Positions 16,758-26,109 of a DNA stretch of 64,000 bases are shown one piece after another. Location of the stretch: contig NZ_JAGSPI010000005.1 in the NCBI RefSeq assembly GCF_020381325.1, positions 124,001 through 188,000 of the forward strand, in the 5' to 3' direction. The DNA comes from Providencia vermicola (lineage in GTDB: Bacteria; Pseudomonadota; Gammaproteobacteria; Enterobacterales; Enterobacteriaceae). Within the stretch, counting starts at the first letter, position 1. Every line of letters starts with the position of its first letter. The translations under genes and the position numbers were made by a program. The notes under the pieces were generated by a model. The model was not told the origin of the DNA. It worked only from the letters and a program-made list of their open reading frames with translations, and did not search any database.

Positions 16758-17666
16758 ATGAGTAAAATATTGTTAGTGCTTTGGCCACTATTTGCGTTGA
16801 TTGCGATAGGGTTTGTGTTAAGGCGTACTCGGTTATTTTCGCCTGATTTTTGGCCTGGAGCCGAAAAACTCAACTATTTTATTTTATTTCCTGCCTTATT
16901 AATTAATAGCTTAGCAAGTGCCCCGTTAAACAATCCTAAATTAGCTTATTTAGGTAGTGCGATCCTCTGCATTTTAGCGATAAGTTCATTGTTAGTGCTG
17001 TTAAGTAAATATTTATGCAAAATAACTGTCCCTCGATTTGGTGCGCATATTCAAGGGATCACGCGTTTTAATACCTATTTAGGCTTAGCTATTGTGGCCG
17101 ATCTATTTGGTAAAGAGGGGGTTGCCGTTGCCGCAGTTATTATGGCAATTTTAGTACCAAGCTGTAATGTTATCGCGGTGCTGGCGTTATCTTCAGGGAA
17201 AAAAGTGTCGGTAAAACAACTCTTATTACCTATCATTAAAAATCCGTTAATTATCTCTTGTGTTATCGGAATTTTGTTAAATTTATCGCCAGTGGGGCTA
17301 CCTTTTGGTTCTGAACAATTATTAAAATTACTCGCAGCAGCAAGTTTACCATTGGGATTGATTTGTATTGGTGGTGCGTTGCAAACAACAACACTACGTA
17401 AAGAATTCAAACCAATCATGCTATCAACATTATTACGCTTGCTTGCTATGCCTGTATTAACGTTAATAATGGCTAAATTGTTTTCTTTGCCAAACTTAGA
17501 AACGATTTTATTGGTGATATTTTTTGCCATCCCTACTGCACCAACAGCCTATATTTTGACTCGTCAGTTGAATGGTGATAGCCAATTAATGGCTGGGATC
17601 ATTACATTGCAAACTATTATCGCCGTGTTCACACTGCCTATAGTTTTATCATTCGTCATGCATTAG
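16758..17666 (+). CDS. AEC-family transporter (auxin efflux carrier family)
   Basis: A 302-residue inner-membrane protein with about ten hydrophobic helices. The pattern is that of the AEC family (PF03547): N-terminal LVLWPLFALIAIGF, a central FNTYLGLAI segment and the C-terminal IPTAPTAYILTRQ helix. Characterised bacterial relatives move small carboxylates such as malate; the substrate here cannot be read from sequence. Single gene, 76 bp before amn. Confidence 0.87.
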   Translation: MSKILLVLWPLFALIAIGFVLRRTRLFSPDFWPGAEKLNYFILFPALLINSLASAPLNNPKLAYLGSAILCILAISSLLVLLSKYLCKITVPRFGAHIQGITRFNTYLGLAIVADLFGKEGVAVAAVIMAILVPSCNVIAVLALSSGKKVSVKQLLLPIIKNPLIISCVIGILLNLSPVGLPFGSEQLLKLLAAASLPLGLICIGGALQTTTLRKEFKPIMLSTLLRLLAMPVLTLIMAKLFSLPNLETILLVIFFAIPTAPTAYILTRQLNGDSQLMAGIITLQTIIAVFTLPIVLSFVMH

Positions 17667-17742
17667 TGGTGATATGTTTTGCAACTGTCACATTGATACT
17701 CTATGTTATCAGGAGATTACTTCATCTGATTAGGAGTTGTGT

Positions 17743-19209
17743 GTGTCTTTGGAAAAATGCCAGAAAAATGAAAACTTATCTATTGAAGATGTTTTGGATA
17801 AACTTTCGTTGTTATATTCAAATGCCATTCAATCATTAAGAGATGCGATTGCTATTTATGTCACAAAAGGGCAGATACCAAATACAGACGAGAGAGAAAA
17901 TGGGTTATTTGCTTACCCTGAGCTTTGTGTGACGTGGGAAGGAAAAATTGATCACTGTGAAAAAACCCGTGCCTATGCGCGCTTTGTAAAAAAAGGAAAC
18001 TATTCCATCACGGTGACTCAGCCAGAGTTATTTCGTCGTTATTTAACGGAACAACTTTCTATTTTACAACAAGATTATGATGTATCTTTTGCAGTTCGTC
18101 CGTCTAAGACGGAAATTCCATATCCATTTGTGATTGATGGCTCGGATTTAGTCCTTGATAGAAGTATGAGTGGTAGCCTTGCCGCTCATTTTCCGATAAC
18201 AGATTTAGCTCATATCAGTGATGATATTACTGATGGCTTATATACCGTTTCGGAAGAAATGCCTTTATCGCATTTCGATGCTTTACGTGTAGACTTTTCA
18301 CTTGCACGCCTTAAACATTATACTGGTACGCCACCAGAGCATGTGCAACCGTATATCTTATTTACCAATTATAACCGCTATGTGGATGAGTTTGTCAGTT
18401 GGGCTTGTGAACAAATCCGTGATCCTGAGAGTCGTTATATTGCGTTGTCTTGTGTTGGTAATAACTACCTGACAGCTGAAAATGCGGATCCACAAATTGC
18501 TATTTCAGACATGACGTGGAAAAAATTCCAAATGCCTGCATATCATCTGATTGCACGAGATGGCTCAGGAATAACATTAGTGAATATTGGTGTTGGCCCA
18601 TCAAATGCAAAAAACATTTGTGATCACTTAGCGGTATTAAGGCCACATGCATGGTTAATGATAGGTCATTGTGGAGGTTTAAGGGAAAGCCAAAATATTG
18701 GTGATTACGTTCTTGCTCATGCTTATTTACGTGATGACCATATTTTGGACGATGTATTACCGCCAGATATTCCTATTCCAAGCATCGCAGAAGTTCAACG
18801 AGCACTTTATGATGCGACTAAACAAGTCAGTAATATGCCTGGCGAATTGGTTAAGCAACGTTTACGCACTGGAACTGTGGTGACGACAGACGATAGAAAC
18901 TGGGAGCTGCGTTTCTTTGCCACAGCAAGGCGCTTTAGTTTAAGCCGCGCAGTTGCTGTTGATATGGAAAGCGCAACCATAGCTGCACAAGGTTATCGTT
19001 TTAGAGTACCTTACGGCACGCTTTTGTGTGTGTCAGATAAGCCATTACATGGGGAAATTAAATTACCAGGCCAAGCGAATAGCTTTTATGAAGGGGCTAT
19101 TTCAGAACACTTACAAATAGGTATTCGTGCTATTGATTTATTACATCAAGAAGGGGATAAATTACATTCTCGGAAGTTAAGAACCTTTGATGAACCCCCA
19201 TTTAGATAG
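17743..19209 (+). CDS. amn: AMP nucleosidase
   Basis: A 488-residue protein very close to E. coli Amn over its whole length, including the N-terminal regulatory domain and the phosphorylase-like catalytic domain (GVGPSNAKNICDHLAVLRP, AVDMESATIAAQGYRF, CVSDKPLHGEIKLPG). It cleaves AMP to adenine and ribose-5-phosphate in the cytoplasm and is ATP-activated and phosphate-inhibited in E. coli. GTG at 17743 is chosen because AGGAG lies six bases upstream; a TTG two codons earlier would abut that site. Likely the first gene of an amn-GNAT-merR run. Confidence 0.96.
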   Translation: MSLEKCQKNENLSIEDVLDKLSLLYSNAIQSLRDAIAIYVTKGQIPNTDERENGLFAYPELCVTWEGKIDHCEKTRAYARFVKKGNYSITVTQPELFRRYLTEQLSILQQDYDVSFAVRPSKTEIPYPFVIDGSDLVLDRSMSGSLAAHFPITDLAHISDDITDGLYTVSEEMPLSHFDALRVDFSLARLKHYTGTPPEHVQPYILFTNYNRYVDEFVSWACEQIRDPESRYIALSCVGNNYLTAENADPQIAISDMTWKKFQMPAYHLIARDGSGITLVNIGVGPSNAKNICDHLAVLRPHAWLMIGHCGGLRESQNIGDYVLAHAYLRDDHILDDVLPPDIPIPSIAEVQRALYDATKQVSNMPGELVKQRLRTGTVVTTDDRNWELRFFATARRFSLSRAVAVDMESATIAAQGYRFRVPYGTLLCVSDKPLHGEIKLPGQANSFYEGAISEHLQIGIRAIDLLHQEGDKLHSRKLRTFDEPPFR

Positions 19210-19225
19210 CAAGGAGATGCAATCT

Positions 19226-19765
19226 ATGGCTTTAATACCTGAAATAGAAACAGAAAGACTGATTTTATCGAAACACCAAGTCAGTGATTTCCCCGCGTTG
19301 ACAAAACTGTGGGCGACAGAATCCATGGTACGCTATATCGGCGGTATGCCGTCAACCGAACGAGAATCATGGATGAGAATGTTAGCCTATGGCGGGTTAT
19401 GGCCATTGTTGGGTTTTGGTTACTGGGCGGTAAGGGAAAAAGTAACAGGGCAGTATGTTGGTGATCTTGGGTTTGCTGACTTTCATCGAATGGTTGAGCC
19501 ACAAGTAAAAGGAATTCCCGAAGCAGGTTGGGTCATTGCACCAGAATTTCAAGGCAAAGGCTATGCAACCGAGGCGATGCAAGCGGCGCTAAGTTGGTTA
19601 AAAGCGCAAAATAAGTATCAGCAAACTATCTGTTTTATTGAGCCTAGAAACTTACCGTCATTACGTGTTGCCGAAAAATTAGGTTATGTTATTGATCGTG
19701 AAATATTTATGAATGGCAATATTACTGTGCTATTACGGCAGAAGCTGACGCCTACAGCGTTATAA
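19226..19765 (+). CDS. GNAT acetyltransferase, RimJ/RimL type
   Basis: A 179-residue acetyltransferase of the Acetyltransf_3 group: IETERLILSKHQVSDFPAL at the start, IGGMPS, EAGWVIAPEFQGKGYATEAMQA as the acetyl-CoA motif, and PRNLPSLRVAEKLGY near the end. An upstream ATG at 19187 would overlap amn, but ATG at 19226 has AAGGAG nine bases before it. It lies 16 bp after amn and 20 bp before the MerR gene. Substrate unknown. Confidence 0.9.
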   Translation: MALIPEIETERLILSKHQVSDFPALTKLWATESMVRYIGGMPSTERESWMRMLAYGGLWPLLGFGYWAVREKVTGQYVGDLGFADFHRMVEPQVKGIPEAGWVIAPEFQGKGYATEAMQAALSWLKAQNKYQQTICFIEPRNLPSLRVAEKLGYVIDREIFMNGNITVLLRQKLTPTAL

Positions 19766-19785
19766 TATTAACGGGTTATCGTTCT

Positions 19786-20202
19786 ATGCATGATGAATTA
19801 GATATTTCTCAAGTGAGCCAACTGTCAGGTTTAGCGGCTTCAACGCTTCGTTACTACGAAGAAAAGGGGTTAATTAAACCGATTGGTAGAAAAGGCTTAA
19901 AGCGTATTTATCATGGCAAAGATGTGATAACCCGTTTATCGTTAATAAGTTTAGGGCAGCAGGCTCAGTTTACACTCGATGAAATTGCGAAAATGCTTAA
20001 TCACCAAGATGGCCCTAATATAGAGAGGGCCAGCCTGATGGCTAAAGCTGAAGAAATTGAACAGACGATCCAAAATTTATTGGCATTAAAAGATGGCATT
20101 ATTCATATTGCTAATTGCCCAGAAGAGAACCATTTTTTATGTCCTAACTTTCAAAAAATCCTGAGTAACAGCCTAAAATCAAACCGTCTCAAGCATAAAT
20201 AA
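19786..20202 (+). CDS. MerR-family transcriptional regulator
   Basis: A 138-residue MerR protein: the winged helix-turn-helix spans about 6-75 (SQLSGLAASTLRYYEEKGLI), followed by a dimerising helix at 85-110. The C-terminal tail has Cys at NCPEE and LCPNF, which could bind a metal or act as a redox switch, but no classic metal motif is obvious. Third in line after amn and the GNAT gene; it also directly precedes the accA-like gene, which it might regulate. Confidence 0.87.
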   Translation: MHDELDISQVSQLSGLAASTLRYYEEKGLIKPIGRKGLKRIYHGKDVITRLSLISLGQQAQFTLDEIAKMLNHQDGPNIERASLMAKAEEIEQTIQNLLALKDGIIHIANCPEENHFLCPNFQKILSNSLKSNRLKHK

Positions 20203-20211
20203 CCCATCAAT

Positions 20212-20262
20212 TATCCCATATTTGATACTAATTAATCCCAAATCCAATCATAGAATGGGATA
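20212..20262. promoter_or_regulatory. Spaced inverted repeat upstream of the accA-like gene
   Basis: TATCCCAT at 20212-20219 and ATGGGATA at 20255-20262 are perfect complements 35 bp apart in the 109-bp gap before the accA-like gene. They could be paired operator half-sites; a transcript hairpin is less likely given the distance. Confidence 0.3.
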
Positions 20263-20279
20263 GAATAACCCTTTACACT

Positions 20280-20305
20280 CTTAAAATTGTGTTAATAATT
20301 TTAAG
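20280..20305 (+). promoter_or_regulatory. Hairpin covering the accA-like ribosome binding site
   Basis: CTTAAAATT and AATTTTAAG form a perfect 9-bp stem with an 8-base loop. The right arm includes most of the TAAGG ribosome binding site 6 bases before the ATG at 20312. The stem is nearly all A-T, so it is weak and could melt easily with temperature. Confidence 0.35.
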
Positions 20306-20311
20306 GTCTGT

Positions 20312-21271
20312 ATGTCTACTCATTTTTTGGCTTTTGAAAAACCGATAGTTGAACTTAATGACAAAATAGAAGCATTGGTTGCCTTCAAACAACAGGGGCA
20401 TCCTAGCGAAATTAAGCTTGAAGAAGAAATCAAACTGTTAGAAAAAAAGTCTCACTCATTGACAAAAACCATTTTTTCTTCTCTTGGTGCATGGGAAATC
20501 GTACAGTTAGCAAGGCACCCATTAAGGCCATATCCCCTTGATTATATTTCTTTAATTTTTACTGAGTTTCAGGAATTGGCGGGAGATCGCGCATTTGCTG
20601 ATGATAAAGCGCTGGTGGGAGGCTTGGCACGTATTGCAGGGCGTCCTGTCATGGTTTTAGGCCAACAAAAAGGACGAACAACCAAAGAGAAAGTGATGCG
20701 TAATTTTGGTATGCCATCACCTGAAGGTTACCGTAAAGCGTTACGTTTAATGCAAATGGCGGAACGTTTTAAGTTGCCTGTTATTACACTGATAGACTCA
20801 GCGGGGGCGTATCCAGGCGTAGGCGCTGAAGAGCGTGGACAGGCAGAGGCTATCGCAAAGAATATATTAGAAATGTCCCGCTTAAAAACGCCAATTATTT
20901 GTGTTGTTACGGGGGAAGGCTGTTCGGGGGGCGCGCTAGGAATTGGTGTTGGTGACCGAATTAATATGCTTGAGTACAGTACGTATGCAGCCATTTCCCC
21001 TGAGGGTTGCGCGTCAATTCTGTGGAAAGACGCTCAAAAAGCGCAAGTTGCGGCTGAAGTTATGGGAATGACTGCCTCTCGATTAAAAGAATTAGGCATT
21101 ATCGATACGATTATTCCTGAGCCATTAGGGGGGGCACACCGAAACTATAAGTTAGCAGCTGAACATTTAAAACAGCAATTGATAGCAGACTTAGCTGCAT
21201 TAACTCGACTCGATACGGATGCTTTATTATCAGAACGTTACCAAAAAATCATGGCATTTGGTTACTGCTAG
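20312..21271 (+). CDS. Acetyl-CoA carboxylase carboxyltransferase alpha-subunit paralogue
   Basis: A 319-residue protein aligning end to end with E. coli AccA, including the [11 protein letters not shown] and EPLGGAHRN motifs. AccA pairs with AccD to transfer carboxyl groups from biotin to acetyl-CoA, the first step of fatty acid synthesis. Usual signature residues are changed here: IDSAGAYPG (163-164 are Ser-Ala instead of Thr-Pro) and [10 protein letters not shown] (Cys204 for Gly). The gene is not beside dnaE, the usual accA neighbour, but between MerR and LysR genes. It therefore looks like a second, regulated copy, perhaps for inhibitor resistance or a different acyl-CoA. No accD or biotin-protein gene is nearby. 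Confidence 0.85.
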   Translation: MSTHFLAFEKPIVELNDKIEALVAFKQQGHPSEIKLEEEIKLLEKKSHSLTKTIFSSLGAWEIVQLARHPLRPYPLDYISLIFTEFQELAGDRAFADDKALVGGLARIAGRPVMVLGQQKGRTTKEKVMRNFGMPSPEGYRKALRLMQMAERFKLPVITLIDSAGAYPGVGAEERGQAEAIAKNILEMSRLKTPIICVVTGEGCSGGALGIGVGDRINMLEYSTYAAISPEGCASILWKDAQKAQVAAEVMGMTASRLKELGIIDTIIPEPLGGAHRNYKLAAEHLKQQLIADLAALTRLDTDALLSERYQKIMAFGYC

Positions 21272-21292
21272 TGTTATTAGTTTAGGTCAATC

Positions 21293-22207
21293 ATGTTGAA
21301 TGAAAAGGATGTATGCACGGTGGTTGACCTAAATTTATTAAAGGTTTTTATTGCGGTAGCAACGCAAGGTAACTTTATTAATGCTGCAAAGCAGCTTTCG
21401 ATGCCATCATCCAATGTGAGTCGACAAATTAAGCAACTAGAAGAACAATTAAATTGCCGTTTGATTGAACGAACAACAAGGCAGATGCGGCTAACGGAAG
21501 CGGGCAATATTCTGTTTGAGCAAAGCCAAAAATTAGTGGGTGAACTGGTCGATATTGTCCAACAAATTAGTCATCCTCAAGGGGTAACAGGTACCTTACG
21601 CCTTACCATCCCAAGTGAAGCGGGTAGTGTATTATTAGCCGATATATTAGCAAAATTTGCATTGTTGCATCCGCAACTCAAAATTCATTGTGACACACAA
21701 TTAATGCCTCGTGATGTCATCAGTGATGAAATCGATTTATTACTGACTTTTCACCGTGGAGAGCTTGAGGATAGCAGCTATCACTCAAGATTGGTGAAAT
21801 CTTGGCAAAGTGTGGTCATCGCATCCCCTGAGCTGATTCATAAATTTGGTAAACCGAAAACCATCGCTGATTTAGTGAAGTTACCTTGTATTTCAAGCCT
21901 TAGTGCCTTACAAGGTCAGCCTTGGATTTTTATTGATTCTCAAGGCAAGCAGCGCACAGCGATGATAAATAGCCCATATCGGGTAAATAGTGGGGTACTC
22001 GCTCATGCAGCTGCGGTGAATGGTGTTGGTTTTGCTATTTTATCGTTAGAAGCTTGTCATGCACAAATTACATCGGGTCAGTTAGATATTATTCAATTAG
22101 AGGAAGTAAACCCTGCACCTATAGAGCTAAGAGCCGTCTATGCAAGCCGAAGTGCGCTATCCCCAAAAATAGATATTTTTTTAAACTATTTACTGCAAAA
22201 TATTTAG
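21293..22207 (+). CDS. LysR-family transcriptional regulator
   Basis: A 304-residue LysR protein. The helix-turn-helix spans about 12-70 (FINAAKQLSMPSSNVSRQIKQLEEQLNCRL) and the effector domain follows from about 100. It resembles the DsdC/YhjC-like group with a short C-terminal domain. It begins 21 bp after the accA-like gene and is probably co-transcribed with it, an unusual link between a LysR gene and a carboxyltransferase subunit. GTG at 21320 is an alternative start. Confidence 0.88.
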   Translation: MLNEKDVCTVVDLNLLKVFIAVATQGNFINAAKQLSMPSSNVSRQIKQLEEQLNCRLIERTTRQMRLTEAGNILFEQSQKLVGELVDIVQQISHPQGVTGTLRLTIPSEAGSVLLADILAKFALLHPQLKIHCDTQLMPRDVISDEIDLLLTFHRGELEDSSYHSRLVKSWQSVVIASPELIHKFGKPKTIADLVKLPCISSLSALQGQPWIFIDSQGKQRTAMINSPYRVNSGVLAHAAAVNGVGFAILSLEACHAQITSGQLDIIQLEEVNPAPIELRAVYASRSALSPKIDIFLNYLLQNI

Positions 22208-22302
22208 TCTGAGCGCTATAGATGATGGCGTTAATAGGGTAAGGCTATTTGGTATTTACCTCATGTGTTCTAGGCAAATACCAGAGCGACGTAAAATATG
22301 TG

Positions 22303-22770
22303 TTATTTATCGCCACGTAAGCGTGTGGTTAGGCCTTTAAGGAAATAACGCAGAAGTTGATCCCCACATTCACGGTAGTTTTTATGTCCAGGCTTACGGA
22401 AAATGGCATTAAGTTCAGGTTTTGATACTCGAAAGTCTGCCAATTGGTAAATTTCAATCATATCAGTATCCTTTAGTTCGAAAGCGACCCGCAGTTTTTT
22501 GAGAATAATATTGTTATTTAGACGGCTTTCTATTTCTGGTGCAGGACGGTCTTCATCTTTACCACGACGATGATAGATTAAGCCATTTAAAAAGTGTGCG
22601 GTTACGTTATCGTTACACTCAACATATTCAGGCTCACTATCTTTTTTGAGCCAGCATACCATTTCTTCTTTCGTCACGTCTAAATCTGCAAGTTTTACGA
22701 TTTTGACCATTTGAGCATCGCTCAAGTCCAACATATAGCGAACACTGCGTAAAACATAATTATTAAGCAT
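22303..22770 (-). CDS. yehS: DUF1456 protein YehS
   Basis: A 155-residue protein matching E. coli YehS in length and sequence. It contains two copies of the DUF1456 unit, about 1-70 (LRSVRYMLDLSDAQMVKI) and 85-155 (LRVAFELKDTDMIEIYQLADFRVSKPEL). The family is widespread but has no known function. Single gene, converging with the LysR gene. Confidence 0.92.
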   Translation of the reverse strand: MLNNYVLRSVRYMLDLSDAQMVKIVKLADLDVTKEEMVCWLKKDSEPEYVECNDNVTAHFLNGLIYHRRGKDEDRPAPEIESRLNNNIILKKLRVAFELKDTDMIEIYQLADFRVSKPELNAIFRKPGHKNYRECGDQLLRYFLKGLTTRLRGDK

Positions 22771-22952
22771 GATTGTTTATTATCCATTATTGATAGAATT
22801 AATTGGCGCAATTGAAAAGCCAATGGATCACAGACTTTCATAAAGAAAGGGAGTAATTGAATAGGGTCGTATTGCGACGAAGTCGGCTATTATGCGGGAT
22901 TAGTGGAATAAAGCAAAGTGTTGTCACCTGACTTTACTCCTATTGAACGGTA

Positions 22953-23267
22953 TTAACCCATGAAATAAATCAGGGAATAAAAAAAGACAAGGGTCAACCC
23001 TACAGTTAACAGCATGTTTTTCAGCAATGATGCGACGACAACACAGAATACAGCACCCCACAAATACGGGTTATCGGGAAAGTTCCTAAGCTCATGGTTT
23101 TCTAATAAAATAACAGGTGCGCAAATCGCCGTTAACAAGCAAGGTGCTGAGTAACCTAATGCTTGGCGAACAATCAAAGGTAGCCGAAGTGGTAGCTGTG
23201 GGATTAAAAATACATAACGCAATGTAAAAATAACGGCGGTTAGCGTGATAATCAAAAGCCAGATCAT
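22953..23267 (-). CDS. azlD: AzlD-family branched-chain amino acid exporter subunit
   Basis: A 104-residue membrane protein with three or four helices, typical of AzlD/YgaH (R-x-PLIVRQALGYSAPCLLTAI). With AzlC it forms an inner-membrane exporter of branched-chain amino acids or methionine, as for E. coli YgaZH. Its start overlaps the azlC stop by 4 bp (ATGA). Confidence 0.88.
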   Translation of the reverse strand: MIWLLIITLTAVIFTLRYVFLIPQLPLRLPLIVRQALGYSAPCLLTAICAPVILLENHELRNFPDNPYLWGAVFCVVVASLLKNMLLTVGLTLVFFYSLIYFMG

Positions 23268-23965
23268 TTTTCCTCCTTTAATACGCGCGAAACGATGACT
23301 GAGACAAACATTCCACCAACACCTGCAATGACAATCGCACTACTGATGGAGTACATGGATAAGGTTATGGCTACGACGAGTGAGAAAATGACGCCACATA
23401 GCGTGCTGATTTTTTTCGTCAAAGGTACAACAATGGCAAGGAGTGTCGCTACAACAGAGAAATCAAGGTGTAAGCGACTTAGGTCACCAACAATATTTGC
23501 CATCGCAATGCCACAAAGGCTGGTGATTAACCAAACAAGATAAAAACTAAACCCAGCACCAAATAGGTAGGGGAAACTCAAACTTTGACGTTTCGCCGCG
23601 CTGATTGCAAACAGCTCATCGGTGAGAAGAAAGCCAATGCTGAGCCTTTGAGGGGTTGTAAAATCTTTCACTTGAGGACGTAACGTCAGTCCATACAGTA
23701 AATGCTGGGACGTAATAAAGAAAACTGAAATCACAATCGTGATAAAACCAGTGCCTGAATTGAGCAGTCCGAGGGTGACTAGTTGGGCGGCACCTGCAAA
23801 AACCATTGCTGACATTGCAACACTTTGCCAAAAATCTAATCCTGTTTCTACGGCCATCGAACCTGCGAGCACTCCCCAAGGGATCACTGCTAGGTTAAGT
23901 GGAGCTGAATGAGCTGCGCCATCCATCATAGCTTTTTGCCAGCTGCGATTTTGCTTTGGATCCAT
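23264..23965 (-). CDS. azlC: AzlC-family branched-chain amino acid exporter subunit
   Basis: A 233-residue inner-membrane protein of the AzlC/YgaZ family: IPWGVLAGSMAVETG, MVFAGAAQLVTLGLL and SQHLLYGLTLR are typical. It pairs with the AzlD product encoded next. It lies 91 bp downstream of an AraC gene on the same strand, which probably controls it. Confidence 0.9.
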   Translation of the reverse strand: MDPKQNRSWQKAMMDGAAHSAPLNLAVIPWGVLAGSMAVETGLDFWQSVAMSAMVFAGAAQLVTLGLLNSGTGFITIVISVFFITSQHLLYGLTLRPQVKDFTTPQRLSIGFLLTDELFAISAAKRQSLSFPYLFGAGFSFYLVWLITSLCGIAMANIVGDLSRLHLDFSVVATLLAIVVPLTKKISTLCGVIFSLVVAITLSMYSISSAIVIAGVGGMFVSVIVSRVLKEEK

Positions 23966-24056
23966 GTTAACTAATACCTGTTGAAATAATGCCTATGTAA
24001 CGTGTCATTCATATTAAGGATATGAACTGGCTGCAGATAGAATAAAATTGCTCTTT

Positions 24057-24878
24057 TTAAGTAATTAGATGACGCACAAAATTACCGGGTGTGACGCCTA
24101 ATGACTGTTTAAAGTGGCGTGTAAAATGGCTTTGATCAGAAAAACCACATAAATTCGAAACATCAGCAGGGGAGTTTCCCGCTAATAACAGTTTTTTGGC
24201 TTTATGCAGACGCGCTTGAACCAAAAAAACGTGGGGCGTTGTGCCTGTTTGCAGCTTAAATTGTCTTAGAAAATGCCATTGACTGAATCCCGCTATTTGG
24301 GCTAATTCAGCTAAAGAATGTTCTTGCTCACAGGTATTTATCATCAATTCGCAAATTTGTTCTATACGCTGTTTTGCAGGGGTAATTTTAGCTAACTCGG
24401 TTTTAGTCTGGTTATAGCGTAATGTTAACCAACTTAACGTAGAGAGCAGTAAGGTTTCTTTAAACAATAGGTTTCCGGGTTGCAATAACAAGCTGAAAAG
24501 TAACCGTAACTGAGCAGCCAGTCCTGTATCTTGCACGACAGCATAAGGAAACCAAGGCACTAGTCCTTGATTTTCAATTTTTAAGTCGGTGGTGAGCTGC
24601 GAAAACATGTCAGGAGTAGGGTAGATTGCCTGATATGACCAACCATTTTCCATTGCAGATGAACCCGTGTGTATTTCATCTGCATTGACCAAAATGATAT
24701 CGCCCTTTGGTGCGTAATGGTTTTCACCTGTACGAAAGAATTGCTGAGCACCATCTTCAATAACGCCAATACAGAAACCTTCGTGGCTATGTCGAGAAAA
24801 TTTTTGTTGGTGATATCGAGCATTTATCATTTCAAGGCCATTAAGCTCTTGCAAATGAAAGTAATTAGCGCTTTCCAT
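24057..24878 (-). CDS. AraC-family regulator with cupin N-terminal domain
   Basis: A 273-residue regulator. An AraC_binding cupin domain occupies about 15-150 (FSRHSHEGFCIGVIEDG, GDIILVNADEIHTG) and two helix-turn-helix motifs lie in 170-270 (LAELAQIAGFSQWHFLRQFK and VSNLCGFSDQSHFTRHFKQSLGVTP). The open frame extends 33 codons upstream, but ATG at 24878 has AGGGA in place and matches relatives. It sits upstream of azlC-azlD on the same strand, a pairing common for amino-acid exporters. Confidence 0.9.
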   Translation of the reverse strand: MESANYFHLQELNGLEMINARYHQQKFSRHSHEGFCIGVIEDGAQQFFRTGENHYAPKGDIILVNADEIHTGSSAMENGWSYQAIYPTPDMFSQLTTDLKIENQGLVPWFPYAVVQDTGLAAQLRLLFSLLLQPGNLLFKETLLLSTLSWLTLRYNQTKTELAKITPAKQRIEQICELMINTCEQEHSLAELAQIAGFSQWHFLRQFKLQTGTTPHVFLVQARLHKAKKLLLAGNSPADVSNLCGFSDQSHFTRHFKQSLGVTPGNFVRHLIT

Positions 24879-25382
24879 GAGATCCCTAAAACTGATTAAA
24901 TATAAAGTACTTTTTGTTTTAATTATCCGAGATTCGTTAATTAAATGTGAGAGTAATGTATTTATTACAATGGTCAAAAAAACATCTAGACTAAATTAAT
25001 ATTGTTATCTATAGCCATTTTCAGGGCATTAATACATTTCTATGTTATAACGCGAAATGAGAATCAAATCACTATCAACATTCCCAAGCTAAAACCTCTA
25101 TTTAGTTCCGATTTAACATTGATATATGGTATATAACTCTGCTTAATAAGTTGTTTTCAGCTTGCTTCTGGTTTAATGGTTGCAATTGAACTATAACTCT
25201 AAAATGCAAGGCTTAATCTTATTCTTTTCACTGGTTTTGTGGCTTTTATTGAAATATAAATCCATATATTGATGTATTAAATAGTGATATCTTTTATAAA
25301 AAAATAAAATCTGTATCATAATATCTATCAGAAGTTAATGTGAATTTTTTGTTATAACTTTTATTGAGTTAGCGGGTTTCCT
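24879..25382. other. AT-rich intergenic region between AraC and leuE genes
   Basis: A 504-bp gap between divergent genes, strongly AT-rich. It must carry both promoters. No ORF with a ribosome binding site, terminator, riboswitch or repeat was recognised. The A/T tracts would suit binding by Lrp or H-NS, but no specific site is claimed. Confidence 0.5.
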
Positions 25383-26024
25383 ATGCTTGAAAATCTCGGT
25401 ATTACAAACTTATGGACTTATCTTATCGGTGTTATTTTTATTACGCTGGTACCAGGCCCTAATTCTTTATTTGTTTTAACTAGTAGTGCAAAATATGGCG
25501 TAAAAAATGGTTACAAAGCAGCGTTAGGGGTATTTACAGGGGATGCAATACTGATATTCCTATCTTTCCTAGGGGTTGCTTCATTAGTCAAAACATCGCC
25601 AATCTTTTTTAGTGTGATTAAATACGCAGGTGCGGCTTATTTATTTTATTTAGGAATAAAAACACTTTATAGCGTATTACACAAAAAAGAAGGTGCGCAT
25701 GATGTTGATAGTATTATTTTAGAGACGAAAGGGACTTATAAAAAAGCGGTTTTTTTAAGTCTTCTAAACCCTAAAATGATCATTTTCTATGTGTCATTTT
25801 TTATACAATTTATCGACCCTGCATACCCAAATGCAGGTGTGCCATTCTTCGTCCTTGGTGTGATTTTAGAAACGTGCAGTATGATTTATTTATCGTTGTT
25901 GATTTTCGGCGCAGTAGCCGTGACGAATATGGTAAAACACAATAAGAAACTGTCAAAATTCTCCAATAGCTGTATTGGGGCAGTGTTCTTAATGTTTGGG
26001 GCTAAATTAGCGTTAACAGCCTAA
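25383..26024 (+). CDS. leuE: Leucine efflux protein LeuE (LysE/RhtB family)
   Basis: A 213-residue membrane protein with about six helices, same length as and clearly similar to E. coli LeuE: LWTYLIGVIFITLVPGPNSLFVL at the start, AGAAYLFYLGIKTLY, LLNPKMIIFYVSFFIQFID. It exports leucine and related amino acids across the inner membrane. Followed by an intrinsic terminator, so it is a single-gene unit. Confidence 0.88.
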   Translation: MLENLGITNLWTYLIGVIFITLVPGPNSLFVLTSSAKYGVKNGYKAALGVFTGDAILIFLSFLGVASLVKTSPIFFSVIKYAGAAYLFYLGIKTLYSVLHKKEGAHDVDSIILETKGTYKKAVFLSLLNPKMIIFYVSFFIQFIDPAYPNAGVPFFVLGVILETCSMIYLSLLIFGAVAVTNMVKHNKKLSKFSNSCIGAVFLMFGAKLALTA

Positions 26025-26057
26025 AAGAGAACGCACTGAAATATCACCTTGTGATTT

Positions 26058-26087
26058 AATAGCCAGCCAAATTGAGCTGGCTATTTT
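26058..26087 (+). terminator. Intrinsic terminator after leuE
   Basis: AATAGCCAGC and GCTGGCTATT pair perfectly around an 8-base loop, followed by Ts. The reverse strand also fits, so it may serve the convergent GNAT gene too. Confidence 0.85.
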
Positions 26088-26109
26088 GTATCTACTTTAG
26101 TCTAATACC

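Noticed and set aside
17075-17530. 151-codon minus-strand open frame within the AEC transporter gene
   Set aside because: Shadow frame; the plus strand gives a complete known transporter.
24879-25382. Checked for a lysine or other riboswitch before leuE
   Set aside because: No conserved aptamer-like sequence blocks or terminator/antiterminator pair were recognised.
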